From assembly GCA_947632015.1 (NCBI GenBank), contig CANRNP010000004.1, positions 1 through 62,047 of the forward strand: 62,047 nt of DNA, read 5' to 3'. Both the position numbers and the translations under genes were made by a program. The notes beneath the pieces were generated by a model. It was not told the origin of the DNA, ran no database searches, and worked only from the letters and a program-made list of their open reading frames with translations. Positions 1 to 11,709 of this stretch are shown here, piece by piece. This DNA is from an uncultured Clostridia bacterium (GTDB lineage: Bacteria > Bacillota > Clostridia > Christensenellales > Borkfalkiaceae). Position 1 is the stretch's first letter; each line of letters begins with the position of its first letter.

Positions 1-45
1 GACAGCTCCCCCTCAAGGGGGAGCCAAGTGTGGTGAGGGGTGGCG
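1..45. repeat. GC-rich palindromic intergenic element, possibly the end of a dispersed repeat cut by the window edge
   Basis: Perfect 8-bp hairpin GCTCCCCC-TCAA-GGGGGAGC at 5-24, followed by AAGTGTGGTGAGGGGTGG. Confidence 0.35.
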
Positions 46-93
46 CGAGCAAAGAATCGTTCGAAACACGAAATATTTTTAAGGAGAAAAATC

Positions 94-732
94 ATGAAGA
101 TCGCACTGATCAACGAAAACAGTCAGGCAATCAAAAACGCCGTCATCGAACGCGCGCTCAAAAAAGTCGTGGAGCCGATGGGGCACGAGGTCATCAACTT
201 CGGCATGTATTCCGCCGAGGACGAGAACCAGCTCACCTACGTCCAGATCGGCATCCTCGCGGCGGTGCTTTTAAGCGGCGGGATCGTCGATTACGTCATC
301 ACCGGTTGCGGCACGGGAGAGGGGGCCATGCTCGCCTGCAATTCCTTTCCGGGCGTTATCTGCGGGCATGTGGAAGACCCGCTCGACGCCTACACGTTCG
401 CCCAGATCAACGACGGCAACGCCATCGCCATTCCCTTTGCAAAGGGCTACGGCTGGGGGGGAGATCTCAATCTCGAATACATTTTCGAAAAGCTCTTCTC
501 GGAGCCGAGCGGCGGAGGCTATCCGAAGGAGCGCGCCGTTCCCGAACAGCGCAATAAGCGTATCCTCGACGAGGTGCGGGCGCGCGCCTATCTGCCTCTT
601 ACAAAGATTTTGCCCTTGCTCGACAGGGAACTCGTGAAGGGCGCGCTCTGCGGCGCGCGGTTTCGCAGTCTCTTCTTCTCGGACTGCCGCGACGAAAGTT
701 TGAAGAAGGTCGTGGAACAGATCCTTTCCTGA
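94..732 (+). CDS. RpiB/LacA/LacB family sugar-phosphate isomerase
   Basis: MKIALINENSQ...VDYVITGCGTGEGAMLACNSFPGVICG...; RBS AAGGAG upstream. Confidence 0.8.
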   Translation: MKIALINENSQAIKNAVIERALKKVVEPMGHEVINFGMYSAEDENQLTYVQIGILAAVLLSGGIVDYVITGCGTGEGAMLACNSFPGVICGHVEDPLDAYTFAQINDGNAIAIPFAKGYGWGGDLNLEYIFEKLFSEPSGGGYPKERAVPEQRNKRILDEVRARAYLPLTKILPLLDRELVKGALCGARFRSLFFSDCRDESLKKVVEQILS

Positions 733-756
733 CGGGCGCGAAAGTGGTGCAAGCGG

Positions 757-785
757 TTGACTTTTCGGGCGCGTGAAGGTATAAT
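757..785 (+). promoter_or_regulatory. sigma70-type promoter for the beta-galactosidase gene
   Basis: TTGACT - 17 bp - TATAAT. Confidence 0.7.
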
Positions 786-881
786 GAGTTTGTTTGAGAG
801 CAGAGGAAGAAAAAGGCGGGGAGCCGTTGCGCGAAACGGCGTCTGTCTTGTGCGGAAATATCCCGTCGGATAGTTAAAACG

Positions 882-910
882 GGCGGTGCGGGCTCTCCGC
901 ACCGCCTTTT
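882..910 (+). promoter_or_regulatory. terminator-like hairpin in the 5' leader (candidate attenuator)
   Basis: GGCGGTGCGG-GCTCT-CCGCACCGCC followed by TTTT, between promoter 757-785 and ATG 923; a second hairpin GCCGTT/AACGGC lies at 823-840. Confidence 0.5.
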
Positions 911-919
911 CAAGGATGA

Positions 920-3781
<2,862 letters not shown>

Positions 3782-3803
3782 AATACGACAGGGATACGGA
3801 AAA

Positions 3804-4712
3804 ATGCTTGTAAAACTCAGACCGTCGCTCAAAAGCTATCTTTGGGGCGGGAAAAAACTCATCTCGCAGTGGCATAAGCAGAGCGGCGAAAATACCGTCG
3901 CCGAGGCTTGGGAACTCTCCTTTCATCCCGACGGTCCCGCGCGGATCTGCGGCGGCGATCTGGACGGGACGTTGCTCTGCGACGCCGCGCCGCCGTCGGC
4001 TTGGGGGGAAAACTGCCGCCGTTTTTCCCGTTTTCCCGTGCTCACCAAGCTGATCGATACGGCGCAGCCGCTCTCGATTCAGGTCCACCCTTCCGACGAG
4101 TACGCGCTCGCCCACGAGGGGCAATCCGGCAAGACGGAGATGTGGCATATCCTCGACGCGGAGGAGAACGCATTTCTCTATCTTGGCATGAAGCGCGATA
4201 CTTCTCCCGAAGAATTTTTAAGCGCCATACGCACGGACAGAGTGTGCGAATTTCTCAACCGCGTTCCCGTAAAAGCGGGGGAGACCTATTTTATTCCGAG
4301 CGGGACCGTGCATTCCATCGGCGCGGGCGTTACGCTGTTCGAGGTCCAGCAGAACAGCTCGGTTACATACCGCGTGTACGATTACGGGCGCAGGGACGCC
4401 GGGGGCTGTCTGCGCGAATTGCATGTGGAAAAAGCGATGCAAGTCATCGACTGGAAGAGATACGAGATCGGCGCCGCCCGCAAGGAGCGCATGCTCGGAC
4501 GTTGCCGCTATTTTACCGCCACCCGCTGTTGCGGCGAGGGGACGGTCGGGCGGGAAGATAGCTTCGTCTCCGTTACCGTGATCGGCGGCAACGCGCGGAT
4601 CGGCGATCTGTGTGCGGGAAAAGGGGATACGGTCTTTCTTTCCGCGGGGGAATTTGCCTCCGTAAAGGGCGACGCGGAGTATATCGCGGTCTGCGTCGAC
4701 GGGACGGCGTAA
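3804..4712 (+). CDS. manA: Class I mannose-6-phosphate isomerase
   Basis: LRPSLKSYLWGGKKL, QVHPSDEYA, GKTEMWHILDA, YFIPSGTVHSIGAGVTLFEVQQNS. Confidence 0.92.
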   Translation: MLVKLRPSLKSYLWGGKKLISQWHKQSGENTVAEAWELSFHPDGPARICGGDLDGTLLCDAAPPSAWGENCRRFSRFPVLTKLIDTAQPLSIQVHPSDEYALAHEGQSGKTEMWHILDAEENAFLYLGMKRDTSPEEFLSAIRTDRVCEFLNRVPVKAGETYFIPSGTVHSIGAGVTLFEVQQNSSVTYRVYDYGRRDAGGCLRELHVEKAMQVIDWKRYEIGAARKERMLGRCRYFTATRCCGEGTVGREDSFVSVTVIGGNARIGDLCAGKGDTVFLSAGEFASVKGDAEYIAVCVDGTA

Positions 4713-4775
4713 GGAGGAATGGCATAAGGAGAAACGGCGGTCCATACGCATTTCTCTGTTCTTTTGATCGGGCGA

Positions 4776-4805
4776 TTGACATGACGCCGCATTATGTGGT
4801 ATCAT
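4776..4805 (+). promoter_or_regulatory. sigma70-type promoter upstream of the NHLM export locus
   Basis: TTGACA - 18 bp - TATCAT. Confidence 0.55.
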
Positions 4806-4862
4806 AGGAGACGGATAAGAGCGGCGAGGAAGCCGTTTTCGGAGAAATATCGGAGGTACGAG

Positions 4863-5336
4863 ATGGAAAATCCCATTTTCAGAAAAAAGAACCTGGATCG
4901 GGCGTCCTCGCCCGAACAACTCAACGACTACATCAAAGTGACGAGTCCGGGGATATGGATCACCCTCGCGGCGGTGCTGATCCTGCTCGCGGGGTTCATC
5001 GTCTGGGGAATCGTCGGGAAGATGGAGAGCAAGATCGAGGCGGTCGCCGTCGCGGAAGAGGGCGCGGTCGTCTGTTACGTCCGCGAGGCGGACGTTGCAA
5101 GGATCGCGGAAGGGGACGCCGTCCGCCTTTCGGGCGGGGAATACGCCGTGACCGCAATCTCGAAAGAGCCGATCGCCGTTGACGACCGCTTTACCGCCTA
5201 TATGCTCCGTCTCGGCGGTCTTTCGGTGGGAGAATGGGTCTATCAGGTCACGCTCGGCGCCGAACTTCCCGCAGGCGTTTACGAAGCCTCGATCGTAACG
5301 GACAGCGTTTCGCCCATTTCCTATCTTTTCCAGTGA
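4863..5336 (+). CDS. Short HlyD-like membrane fusion protein of an NHLM-type peptide export system
   Basis: MENPIFRKKNLDRASSPEQLNDYIKVTSPGIWITLAAVLILLAGFIVWGIVGKME, then a lipoyl/barrel-like region; next to NHLM ABC genes. Confidence 0.7.
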   Translation: MENPIFRKKNLDRASSPEQLNDYIKVTSPGIWITLAAVLILLAGFIVWGIVGKMESKIEAVAVAEEGAVVCYVREADVARIAEGDAVRLSGGEYAVTAISKEPIAVDDRFTAYMLRLGGLSVGEWVYQVTLGAELPAGVYEASIVTDSVSPISYLFQ

Positions 5337-5344
5337 GGTGGAGC

Positions 5345-7525
5345 ATGTCCGCAAAGAAGCAGATCAAACCGGTTACAAAGGGCGTTGCCAAAGTCCCCGT
5401 GGTCATGCAGATGGAAGCGCTCGAATGCGGCGCCGCCGCCCTCACGATGATCCTCGCCTACTACGGGAAATGGCTCCCGCTCGAACGGGTGCGCGCCGAT
5501 TGCGGCGTCTCCCGCGACGGCTCCAAAGCGCGGAACATCCTCAAAGCCGCCCGCAGTTACGGATTTCTCGCAAAGGGCTACAAATACGAGCCGGAGCAAC
5601 TCAAAGAGCAGGGCAAATTTCCCTGCATCGTTCACTGGAATTTCAACCATTTCGTCGTTTTATGCGGTTTTAAGGGGAAGAAGGCGGTCATCAACGACCC
5701 GGCGCGGGGGAATTACACCGTGCCGATGGAGACGTTCGACAAGAGCTTTACGGGCATTTGCCTCACCTTTGAACCGACGGAAAATTTCGTGCCCGGCGGA
5801 AAACCCAAGAGCGTTCTTTCCTTTGCGAAAAAGCGCATGGCGGGGGCGGGCGCCGCGGTGGCGTTCGTCGTGCTCACCACCCTTCTCGCCTCCCTTCTCG
5901 GCGTGATCCAGCCCGTCTTTGCGCGCGTTTTCCTCGACCGCATCCTCACGCAGGAAAATCCGCACTGGTTTTATCCCTTCTTCGGGCTGCTTGCTCTGGT
6001 TTCGGCGATGCAGATCGTCGTCGCGTTCGTCGAGGCGCATACCAAGTGGAGGATCGAGGCGAAACTCGCCTCTGTCGGCGATTCGACGTTCATGTGGAAG
6101 GTGCTCCGCATGCCGATGGAATTTTTCTCCCAGCGCATGGCGGGGGACATCCAGCAGCGGCAGAAGGCGAACGGCACGATCGCGGGCGATCTCGTGAATA
6201 CCGTCGCTCCGCTCGCCTTAAACACCTTGATGATGATCTTCTACCTCGTCGTCATGATCCGTTACAGCGTTCTCTTATCGCTCATCGGGCTCGCTTCGAT
6301 CATTCTCAACGTATTCATGTCCCGCATCATCTCCAAAAAGCGCGTGAACATCACCCGCATCCAGATGCGCGACGAGGGCAAATTGCAGAGCGCGACCGTC
6401 GCGGGGATCGAGATGATCGAAACGATCAAAGCGAGCGGGGCGGAAAACGGATACTTCGAAAAATGGGCGGGGTATCAGGCGAGCGTCAATACCCAGCAGA
6501 TAAGGTTCGAAAAGCTCAATCAATATCTTGGGCTCATCCCCGCGCTCATCACCTCTCTGGCGAACGTCGCCGTGCTCGTGATCGGCGTGTGGCTCACGGC
6601 GGAAGGCATGTTCACCGTGGGTATGGCGATGGCGTTCCAGGGCTTCCTCGCCTCCTTCACGGAGCCCGCGATGACCCTCATTTCCGCGGGGCAGACCATT
6701 CAGGAGATGCGCGCGCAGATGGAGCGGGTAGAGGACGTGATGGAATATCCCACCGACGTCAATTACAAAGAGGACGGCGAGAGCGATGGGGGCGAGTTCG
6801 ACAAACTTTCGGGCATGGTGGAGATAAAGAACGTCACGTTCGGCTATTCCCGCCTTGCGGAGCCGCTCATCGAGGGCTTCAACCTCACTTTGAAGCCGGG
6901 CAGCCGCGTGGCGTTCGTCGGCGGATCGGGCTGCGGGAAGTCCACCCTCTCCAAGCTCATCTCAGGGCTGTACCGCCCGTGGAGCGGTGAGATCCTGTTC
7001 GACGGCAAACCCATCGAAGAGATCGACCGCGGCGTGTTCACGGGCTCCCTTGCCGTCGTCGACCAAGACATCATCCTCTTCGAGGACACCATCCGCAACA
7101 ATATCAAGATGTGGGACAATTCTATCGAGGATTTCGAAATGATCCTTGCGGCGAAGGACGCCCGTCTGCACGAGGACATCATGCAGCGCGAGGGGGGGTA
7201 CGGTTACGTCATCACCGAAGGCGGCAAAGATTTTTCGGGCGGACAGCGGCAGCGCATGGAGATCGCGCGCGTGCTCGCGCAGGATCCCACGATCATGATC
7301 TTGGACGAGGCGACGAGCGCGCTCGACGCAAAGACAGAATACGAGGTCGTCAATTCGATCAAAGACCGCGGGATCACCTGCATCGTGGTGGCGCACAGGC
7401 TCTCGACGATCCGCGATTGCGACGAGATCATCGTTCTCGACCACGGCAAAGTGGTGGAACGGGGCACCCACGAAGAACTTTACGCGAAGGGCGGGTTGTA
7501 CACACAGCTCGTTTCCAACGAATGA
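5345..7525 (+). CDS. NHLM/NHLP-family peptide export ABC transporter with N-terminal C39 peptidase, permease and ATPase
   Basis: C39 Cys motif MEALECGAAALTMILAYYGKW and His region HWNFNHFVVLCGF; Walker A GGSGCGKST; signature FSGGQRQR. Confidence 0.9.
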   Translation: MSAKKQIKPVTKGVAKVPVVMQMEALECGAAALTMILAYYGKWLPLERVRADCGVSRDGSKARNILKAARSYGFLAKGYKYEPEQLKEQGKFPCIVHWNFNHFVVLCGFKGKKAVINDPARGNYTVPMETFDKSFTGICLTFEPTENFVPGGKPKSVLSFAKKRMAGAGAAVAFVVLTTLLASLLGVIQPVFARVFLDRILTQENPHWFYPFFGLLALVSAMQIVVAFVEAHTKWRIEAKLASVGDSTFMWKVLRMPMEFFSQRMAGDIQQRQKANGTIAGDLVNTVAPLALNTLMMIFYLVVMIRYSVLLSLIGLASIILNVFMSRIISKKRVNITRIQMRDEGKLQSATVAGIEMIETIKASGAENGYFEKWAGYQASVNTQQIRFEKLNQYLGLIPALITSLANVAVLVIGVWLTAEGMFTVGMAMAFQGFLASFTEPAMTLISAGQTIQEMRAQMERVEDVMEYPTDVNYKEDGESDGGEFDKLSGMVEIKNVTFGYSRLAEPLIEGFNLTLKPGSRVAFVGGSGCGKSTLSKLISGLYRPWSGEILFDGKPIEEIDRGVFTGSLAVVDQDIILFEDTIRNNIKMWDNSIEDFEMILAAKDARLHEDIMQREGGYGYVITEGGKDFSGGQRQRMEIARVLAQDPTIMILDEATSALDAKTEYEVVNSIKDRGITCIVVAHRLSTIRDCDEIIVLDHGKVVERGTHEELYAKGGLYTQLVSNE

Positions 7526-7534
7526 GGAGGACGT

Positions 7535-9724
7535 ATGGGTTGGTTTGACGAACAGATCAAGGAACGAAAGAAGCGCGACCAAGAGATCTTTGAAGAGACG
7601 TTTGTCGAGATCTCCGACGCGGTAACGAGTTCGCGGACTTCCGCCGCCCTTTCGGACGAGCGGAGCAAGGCAAAGGACGCGATCGACGAAATCTTGAATT
7701 ATTACCATGTTAAGACGAGAGAGGTGCCCGAAAACATCAAGGATACCAACGAGCAGCTCGAATACCTCATGCGCCCTTACGGGATCATGCGGCGGAACGT
7801 CAACCTCGAAAAGGGGTGGGAAAAGGACGCGATCGGCGCCATGCTCGGCGTGAAGAAGTCGGACGGGACCGTCGTCGCGCTCATCCCTTCGGGGATCTCA
7901 GGCTATACTTACTTCGACGCGGAAACGGGCAAACGGGTGAGGGTCTCGCGGAGAAATGAGGACCTCTTCGAACGGGAGGCGATCGCCTTTTATAAGCCCT
8001 TCCCCCTCAAAAAGCTCAAAGTCGGCGCCCTTCTCAAATACATCGCCGAGATCCTCTCCCCCGCGGATTACATCCTTATCGCGGTGGCAACGCTCGCCGT
8101 GGCGCTCGTGGGGCTGCTCACCCCCAAGCTCACCCAGCTCCTGTTCGGTCCGGTCCTCGAAAGCGGCGATTACACCCTTTTGGCTTCCGTGGCGGTATTT
8201 TTGGTGTGCATCACGGTCTCGTCCCTTTTGCTCGGCGGGGTGAAGTCCCTCCTCATGGCGCGGATCTCCACCAAGCTGAACGTCACCGTGCAGGCAGCTT
8301 CGATGGCGCGCATCCTCTCCCTTCCCGCCGAATTTTTCAAGCAGTTCAGCGCGGGCGAACTCTCGGCGCGGGCGGAATATCTCAACACCCTCTGCGAATT
8401 GCTGGTGGAGACCTTCCTCTCCACGGGGCTCATGTCTCTCTTTTCGCTCATTTACATCTCGCAGATCTTCGCCTTTGCCCCCGCGCTTGTCATTCCCGCG
8501 GTGGCGATCATTCTCATCACCGTGCTTTTCTCCGCCGTCTCTACCGTTGTGCAGGTAAAGGTTTCGAGAAAGGTGATGGGGATCGAGGCAAAAGAGAGCG
8601 GCATGAGTTACGCGCTCATCTCAGGCGTGCAAAAGATCAAACTTGCGGGCGCGGAAAAACGCATGTTCTCGCGGTGGGGCAAACACTACGCGGAATATAT
8701 CAAGACCGCCTACGACGAACCCGCGATCCTCACCTACGGGAACGCGATCACCCTCCTCATCACCCTTGTGGGGACGTGCCTTCTCTATTACATGGCGGCG
8801 GTGAGCGGCGTCTCCGTTGCCGATTACTATGCGTTCAATACCGCCTACGGCATGGTATCGGGGGCGTTCGTGGCGCTGGCGGGGATCACCCTCACCATCG
8901 CGGACATCAAACCCGTCCTTGAAATGGTGAAGCCCATCATCGAAACGGTGCCCGAAGTTTCGGAAGGCAAGCAGGTCCTCACCCGCCTTACGGGGGCGAT
9001 CGAACTGAACAACGTCTCCTTCCGCTACCGGGAAAACATGCCCAACGTCGTCGATAATCTCTCCCTCAAGATCCGTCCGGGGCAGTACGTCGCCCTCGTC
9101 GGCGAGACGGGTTGCGGAAAATCCACCCTCATGCGGATCATGCTCGGCTTCGAAACGCCGCAGAAGGGCGCCGTCTATTACGACGGAAAGGACCTTGCGG
9201 GCATCGATCTGAAATCTCTCCGCCGCAGGATCGGAACGGTCATGCAGGACGGCAAGCTCTTTCAGGGGGATATTTTCTCGAACATCACCATTTCCGCGCC
9301 GTGGCTCACCCTCGACGACGCCTGGGAGGCGGCGGAGCTTGCGGGGATCGCCGACGACATACGGAAAATGCCCATGGGGATGAGCACGCTCATCTCGGAG
9401 GGGAGCGGCGGCGTTTCGGGCGGACAGCGGCAGAGGCTCATGATCGCGCGCGCCATCGCACCCAAGCCGAAGATCCTGATGTTCGACGAGGCGACGAGCG
9501 CGCTCGACAACATCACCCAGAAAACGGTTTCCGAATCGCTCGCCTCCCTCAAATGCACGAGGGTCGTGATCGCGCACCGCCTCTCCACCATCAAGCAGTG
9601 CGACAGGATCATCTATCTCGAAAACGGGCAGATCGCCGAGGACGGCACCTATGAGGAGCTGATCGCCCAAAACGGCAAATTTGCCGAACTCGTCGCCCGC
9701 CAGCGCCTCGACGTATCGCCCTGA
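7535..9724 (+). CDS. NHLM/NHLP-family peptide export ABC transporter permease/ATPase, second subunit
   Basis: Long non-peptidase N-terminal domain, TM domain, Walker A GETGCGKST, signature VSGGQRQR; directly follows the C39 exporter. Confidence 0.88.
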   Translation: MGWFDEQIKERKKRDQEIFEETFVEISDAVTSSRTSAALSDERSKAKDAIDEILNYYHVKTREVPENIKDTNEQLEYLMRPYGIMRRNVNLEKGWEKDAIGAMLGVKKSDGTVVALIPSGISGYTYFDAETGKRVRVSRRNEDLFEREAIAFYKPFPLKKLKVGALLKYIAEILSPADYILIAVATLAVALVGLLTPKLTQLLFGPVLESGDYTLLASVAVFLVCITVSSLLLGGVKSLLMARISTKLNVTVQAASMARILSLPAEFFKQFSAGELSARAEYLNTLCELLVETFLSTGLMSLFSLIYISQIFAFAPALVIPAVAIILITVLFSAVSTVVQVKVSRKVMGIEAKESGMSYALISGVQKIKLAGAEKRMFSRWGKHYAEYIKTAYDEPAILTYGNAITLLITLVGTCLLYYMAAVSGVSVADYYAFNTAYGMVSGAFVALAGITLTIADIKPVLEMVKPIIETVPEVSEGKQVLTRLTGAIELNNVSFRYRENMPNVVDNLSLKIRPGQYVALVGETGCGKSTLMRIMLGFETPQKGAVYYDGKDLAGIDLKSLRRRIGTVMQDGKLFQGDIFSNITISAPWLTLDDAWEAAELAGIADDIRKMPMGMSTLISEGSGGVSGGQRQRLMIARAIAPKPKILMFDEATSALDNITQKTVSESLASLKCTRVVIAHRLSTIKQCDRIIYLENGQIAEDGTYEELIAQNGKFAELVARQRLDVSP

Positions 9725-9764
9725 GCGGCACTTGTTAGAATTTGTTTGAGTGGCATTCCGGCAT

Positions 9765-9793
9765 TTGCATTTCGCAAAAAGATATGATATAAT
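9765..9793 (+). promoter_or_regulatory. Promoter for precursor peptide gene 1
   Basis: TTGCAT - 17 bp - TATAAT. Confidence 0.6.
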
Positions 9794-9848
9794 AAAGATG
9801 AAAAAAGGCGCCGAGGCGCTTCATAAAAATCAAAAGGAGATACTTATC

Positions 9849-10040
9849 ATGGAAGAGAAAAAGGATCAGGCGGAATTGAACGACGAAGAACTCGACGGCG
9901 TTTCCGGAGGTTTGACGGATTTAGCGGGGATGAAGAAATCGGGAACTCCCCTCAAAGAACAGCCCCAGGTCAAGGCGCCTTCGATCGGCACGGGAGTGGT
10001 CACGCCCGGTCAGCCCAAAACGGTCATTCCCCGTAAATGA
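9849..10040 (+). CDS. Double-glycine-leader precursor peptide (63 aa; bacteriocin or signal peptide candidate)
   Basis: MEEKKDQAELNDEELDGVSGG leader, then Cys-free, Pro/Lys-rich core LTDLAGMKKSGTPLKEQPQVKAPSIGTGVVTPGQPKTVIPRK; good RBS. Confidence 0.75.
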   Translation: MEEKKDQAELNDEELDGVSGGLTDLAGMKKSGTPLKEQPQVKAPSIGTGVVTPGQPKTVIPRK

Positions 10041-10066
10041 AAACAGCCCCGCGGCGGCGGGGATCC

Positions 10067-10097
10067 ATCATCGGCAACGGTCGAAGTTGCCGATGAT
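10067..10097 (+). promoter_or_regulatory. Strong stem-loop after precursor 1 (partial terminator or processing hairpin)
   Basis: Perfect 12-bp stem ATCATCGGCAAC-GGTCGAA-GTTGCCGATGAT, no clear U-tract. Confidence 0.5.
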
Positions 10098-10118
10098 TTG
10101 CTAAATGAGGAGAAAAAG

Positions 10119-10406
10119 ATGGCAGACGACGCGCCCGATAAAAAGCAAGAAGCGCGAAAGAGCATTTTGGAGGACTTCCGCAAAGCGCTCTCCGAGCAGG
10201 AGACGGAGCCGAAAAAGCCCAACGAACTCGATTCCACCTGCGGCGTCGGCGACGACGAATTCCTCTTGCGCTTCCGCGAGGCGGTCGAGCGGGAAAACGA
10301 GAGGAGCAAGGCGCAGGGGCTTCCCGTCACGGGCTACGACCGCGAGCGCAACGCCTCCTATATCGAATATCCGGACGGGAGGCGGGTCTATGGAGATAAA
10401 ACCTGA
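10119..10406 (+). CDS. Small acidic protein, probable antitoxin-like partner of the zeta-toxin-like gene
   Basis: MADDAPDKKQEARKS...GLPVTGYDRERNASYIEYPDGRRVYGDKT; overlaps the next ORF by 17 bp. Confidence 0.55.
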   Translation: MADDAPDKKQEARKSILEDFRKALSEQETEPKKPNELDSTCGVGDDEFLLRFREAVERENERSKAQGLPVTGYDRERNASYIEYPDGRRVYGDKT

Positions 10407-10950
10407 GATCCTCGTCTTTGCGGGTCCGAACGGAAGCGGCAAGAGCACCGTTACCGCAATGGCGAAGATCATCCGCCCCTACATCAACGCCGACGACATC
10501 AAGCGCGCGACCGAATGCACCGATCTGGAAGCGGCGCAGCTCGCGGAGGATATGCGCGAGTATGTCCTTTCGCTCAACAAAAACTTCACCTTCGAAACGG
10601 TGATGTCCACCGACCGCAACTTAAATCTTCTGCGCAGGGCAAAGGAGCAGGGGTATTTTATCCGTTGCGTCTATGTGCTCACGGCGGATGTGAACATCAA
10701 TATCCACCGCGTCATGCGGCGGTTCGCTTCGGGCGGTCATAACGTTCCTACCGAAAAAATCAAGGAGCGCTACACCCGCGCGCTCGCCCGTATCCCGTCC
10801 CTTCTCGAAGTGTGCGACGTGTGTCATATTTATGACAATACGGATATGCCCTTCCGCATCTTCAAAAAGAGGAAGGAGGAATGCTTTTTCTGGGAAAATG
10901 CGTTCTGGAACAGGGCGGCGATTGAACGCCTTACGGGCTTAGCCCTCTGA
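10390..10950 (+). CDS. Zeta-toxin-like P-loop kinase/ATPase
   Basis: ILVFAGPNGSGKSTVTAMAK Walker A, YINADDIKRA, TFETVMSTDRNLNLLRRAKEQGYFIRCVYVLT. Confidence 0.8.
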   Translation: MEIKPEILVFAGPNGSGKSTVTAMAKIIRPYINADDIKRATECTDLEAAQLAEDMREYVLSLNKNFTFETVMSTDRNLNLLRRAKEQGYFIRCVYVLTADVNINIHRVMRRFASGGHNVPTEKIKERYTRALARIPSLLEVCDVCHIYDNTDMPFRIFKKRKEECFFWENAFWNRAAIERLTGLAL

Positions 10951-10952
10951 GG

Positions 10953-11612
10953 TCAGTTTTCCGCGGCGAAGGCGTAGCCGACGCCGAATTCGGAGAGGAT
11001 GGGGTTTTCTCCCATCACGGAAAACAGCGCCCGTTTCAGGTTGGAAATATGGAAGCGCACGACGCTCGTCTGCATGCTCGAAGCATTCCAGACGTTCTCG
11101 TAGATCTCGTCGGCAGTAAAAAATTTGCCGGGATGGGACATGAGGAAGCAGAGGATATTAAATTCCGAAGAGGTGAGCTTTATGAGCCGCCCGTCGAACG
11201 ACGCCGTGCGCAGGAGCACGTCGAGGGTGAGGCGGCGGCAGGTGATTCTCCGCTCGCGCAGGGGCACTCTCGCGGCGAGCCGCGCCGCCGTCACGGGCGG
11301 GGAGCAGGGCTTTAAGATGTAGTCCGCGGCGCCGAGCGACAGCGCTTCTATGATCTCTTCGTCTTTGGCGTTTTCCGAAAGGATGATGACGGGCGGCATG
11401 CCGCTCTCTTTCAGCAGCGCGGTCGATCTGCCGTCGGCAAGGTCCAGCTCGGCGATCACGGCGTCGAAAGAGAAGGAGCCAAGGAGCGCCTTTCCCTCTC
11501 CGAGCGTCTTTGCGACGCGGCAGAATACCCCCTGCCGCCCGAAATAGTCGCAGAGGGGAGCGGAAACGCCCTCGTCGGCGTCGATGATGAGTATGTTGCG
11601 GCGTCCTTCCAT
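10953..11612 (-). CDS. OmpR/PhoB-type response regulator with degenerate receiver
   Basis: Receiver (LIIDADE, YILKPCSP) plus winged helix (LTSSEFNILCFLMSHPGKFFTADEIYENVW); FDAVIAE in place of the D phospho-acceptor. Confidence 0.85.
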   Translation of the reverse strand: MEGRRNILIIDADEGVSAPLCDYFGRQGVFCRVAKTLGEGKALLGSFSFDAVIAELDLADGRSTALLKESGMPPVIILSENAKDEEIIEALSLGAADYILKPCSPPVTAARLAARVPLRERRITCRRLTLDVLLRTASFDGRLIKLTSSEFNILCFLMSHPGKFFTADEIYENVWNASSMQTSVVRFHISNLKRALFSVMGENPILSEFGVGYAFAAEN

Positions 11613-11709
11613 GCCCTTCCTCCGTGGTGATACGGCTCATTATACCATGTTTTGGGAAAAGACAACAAATCAAATAAAGATATTGAGTAAATAAATTGAG
11701 GAAAAGATC

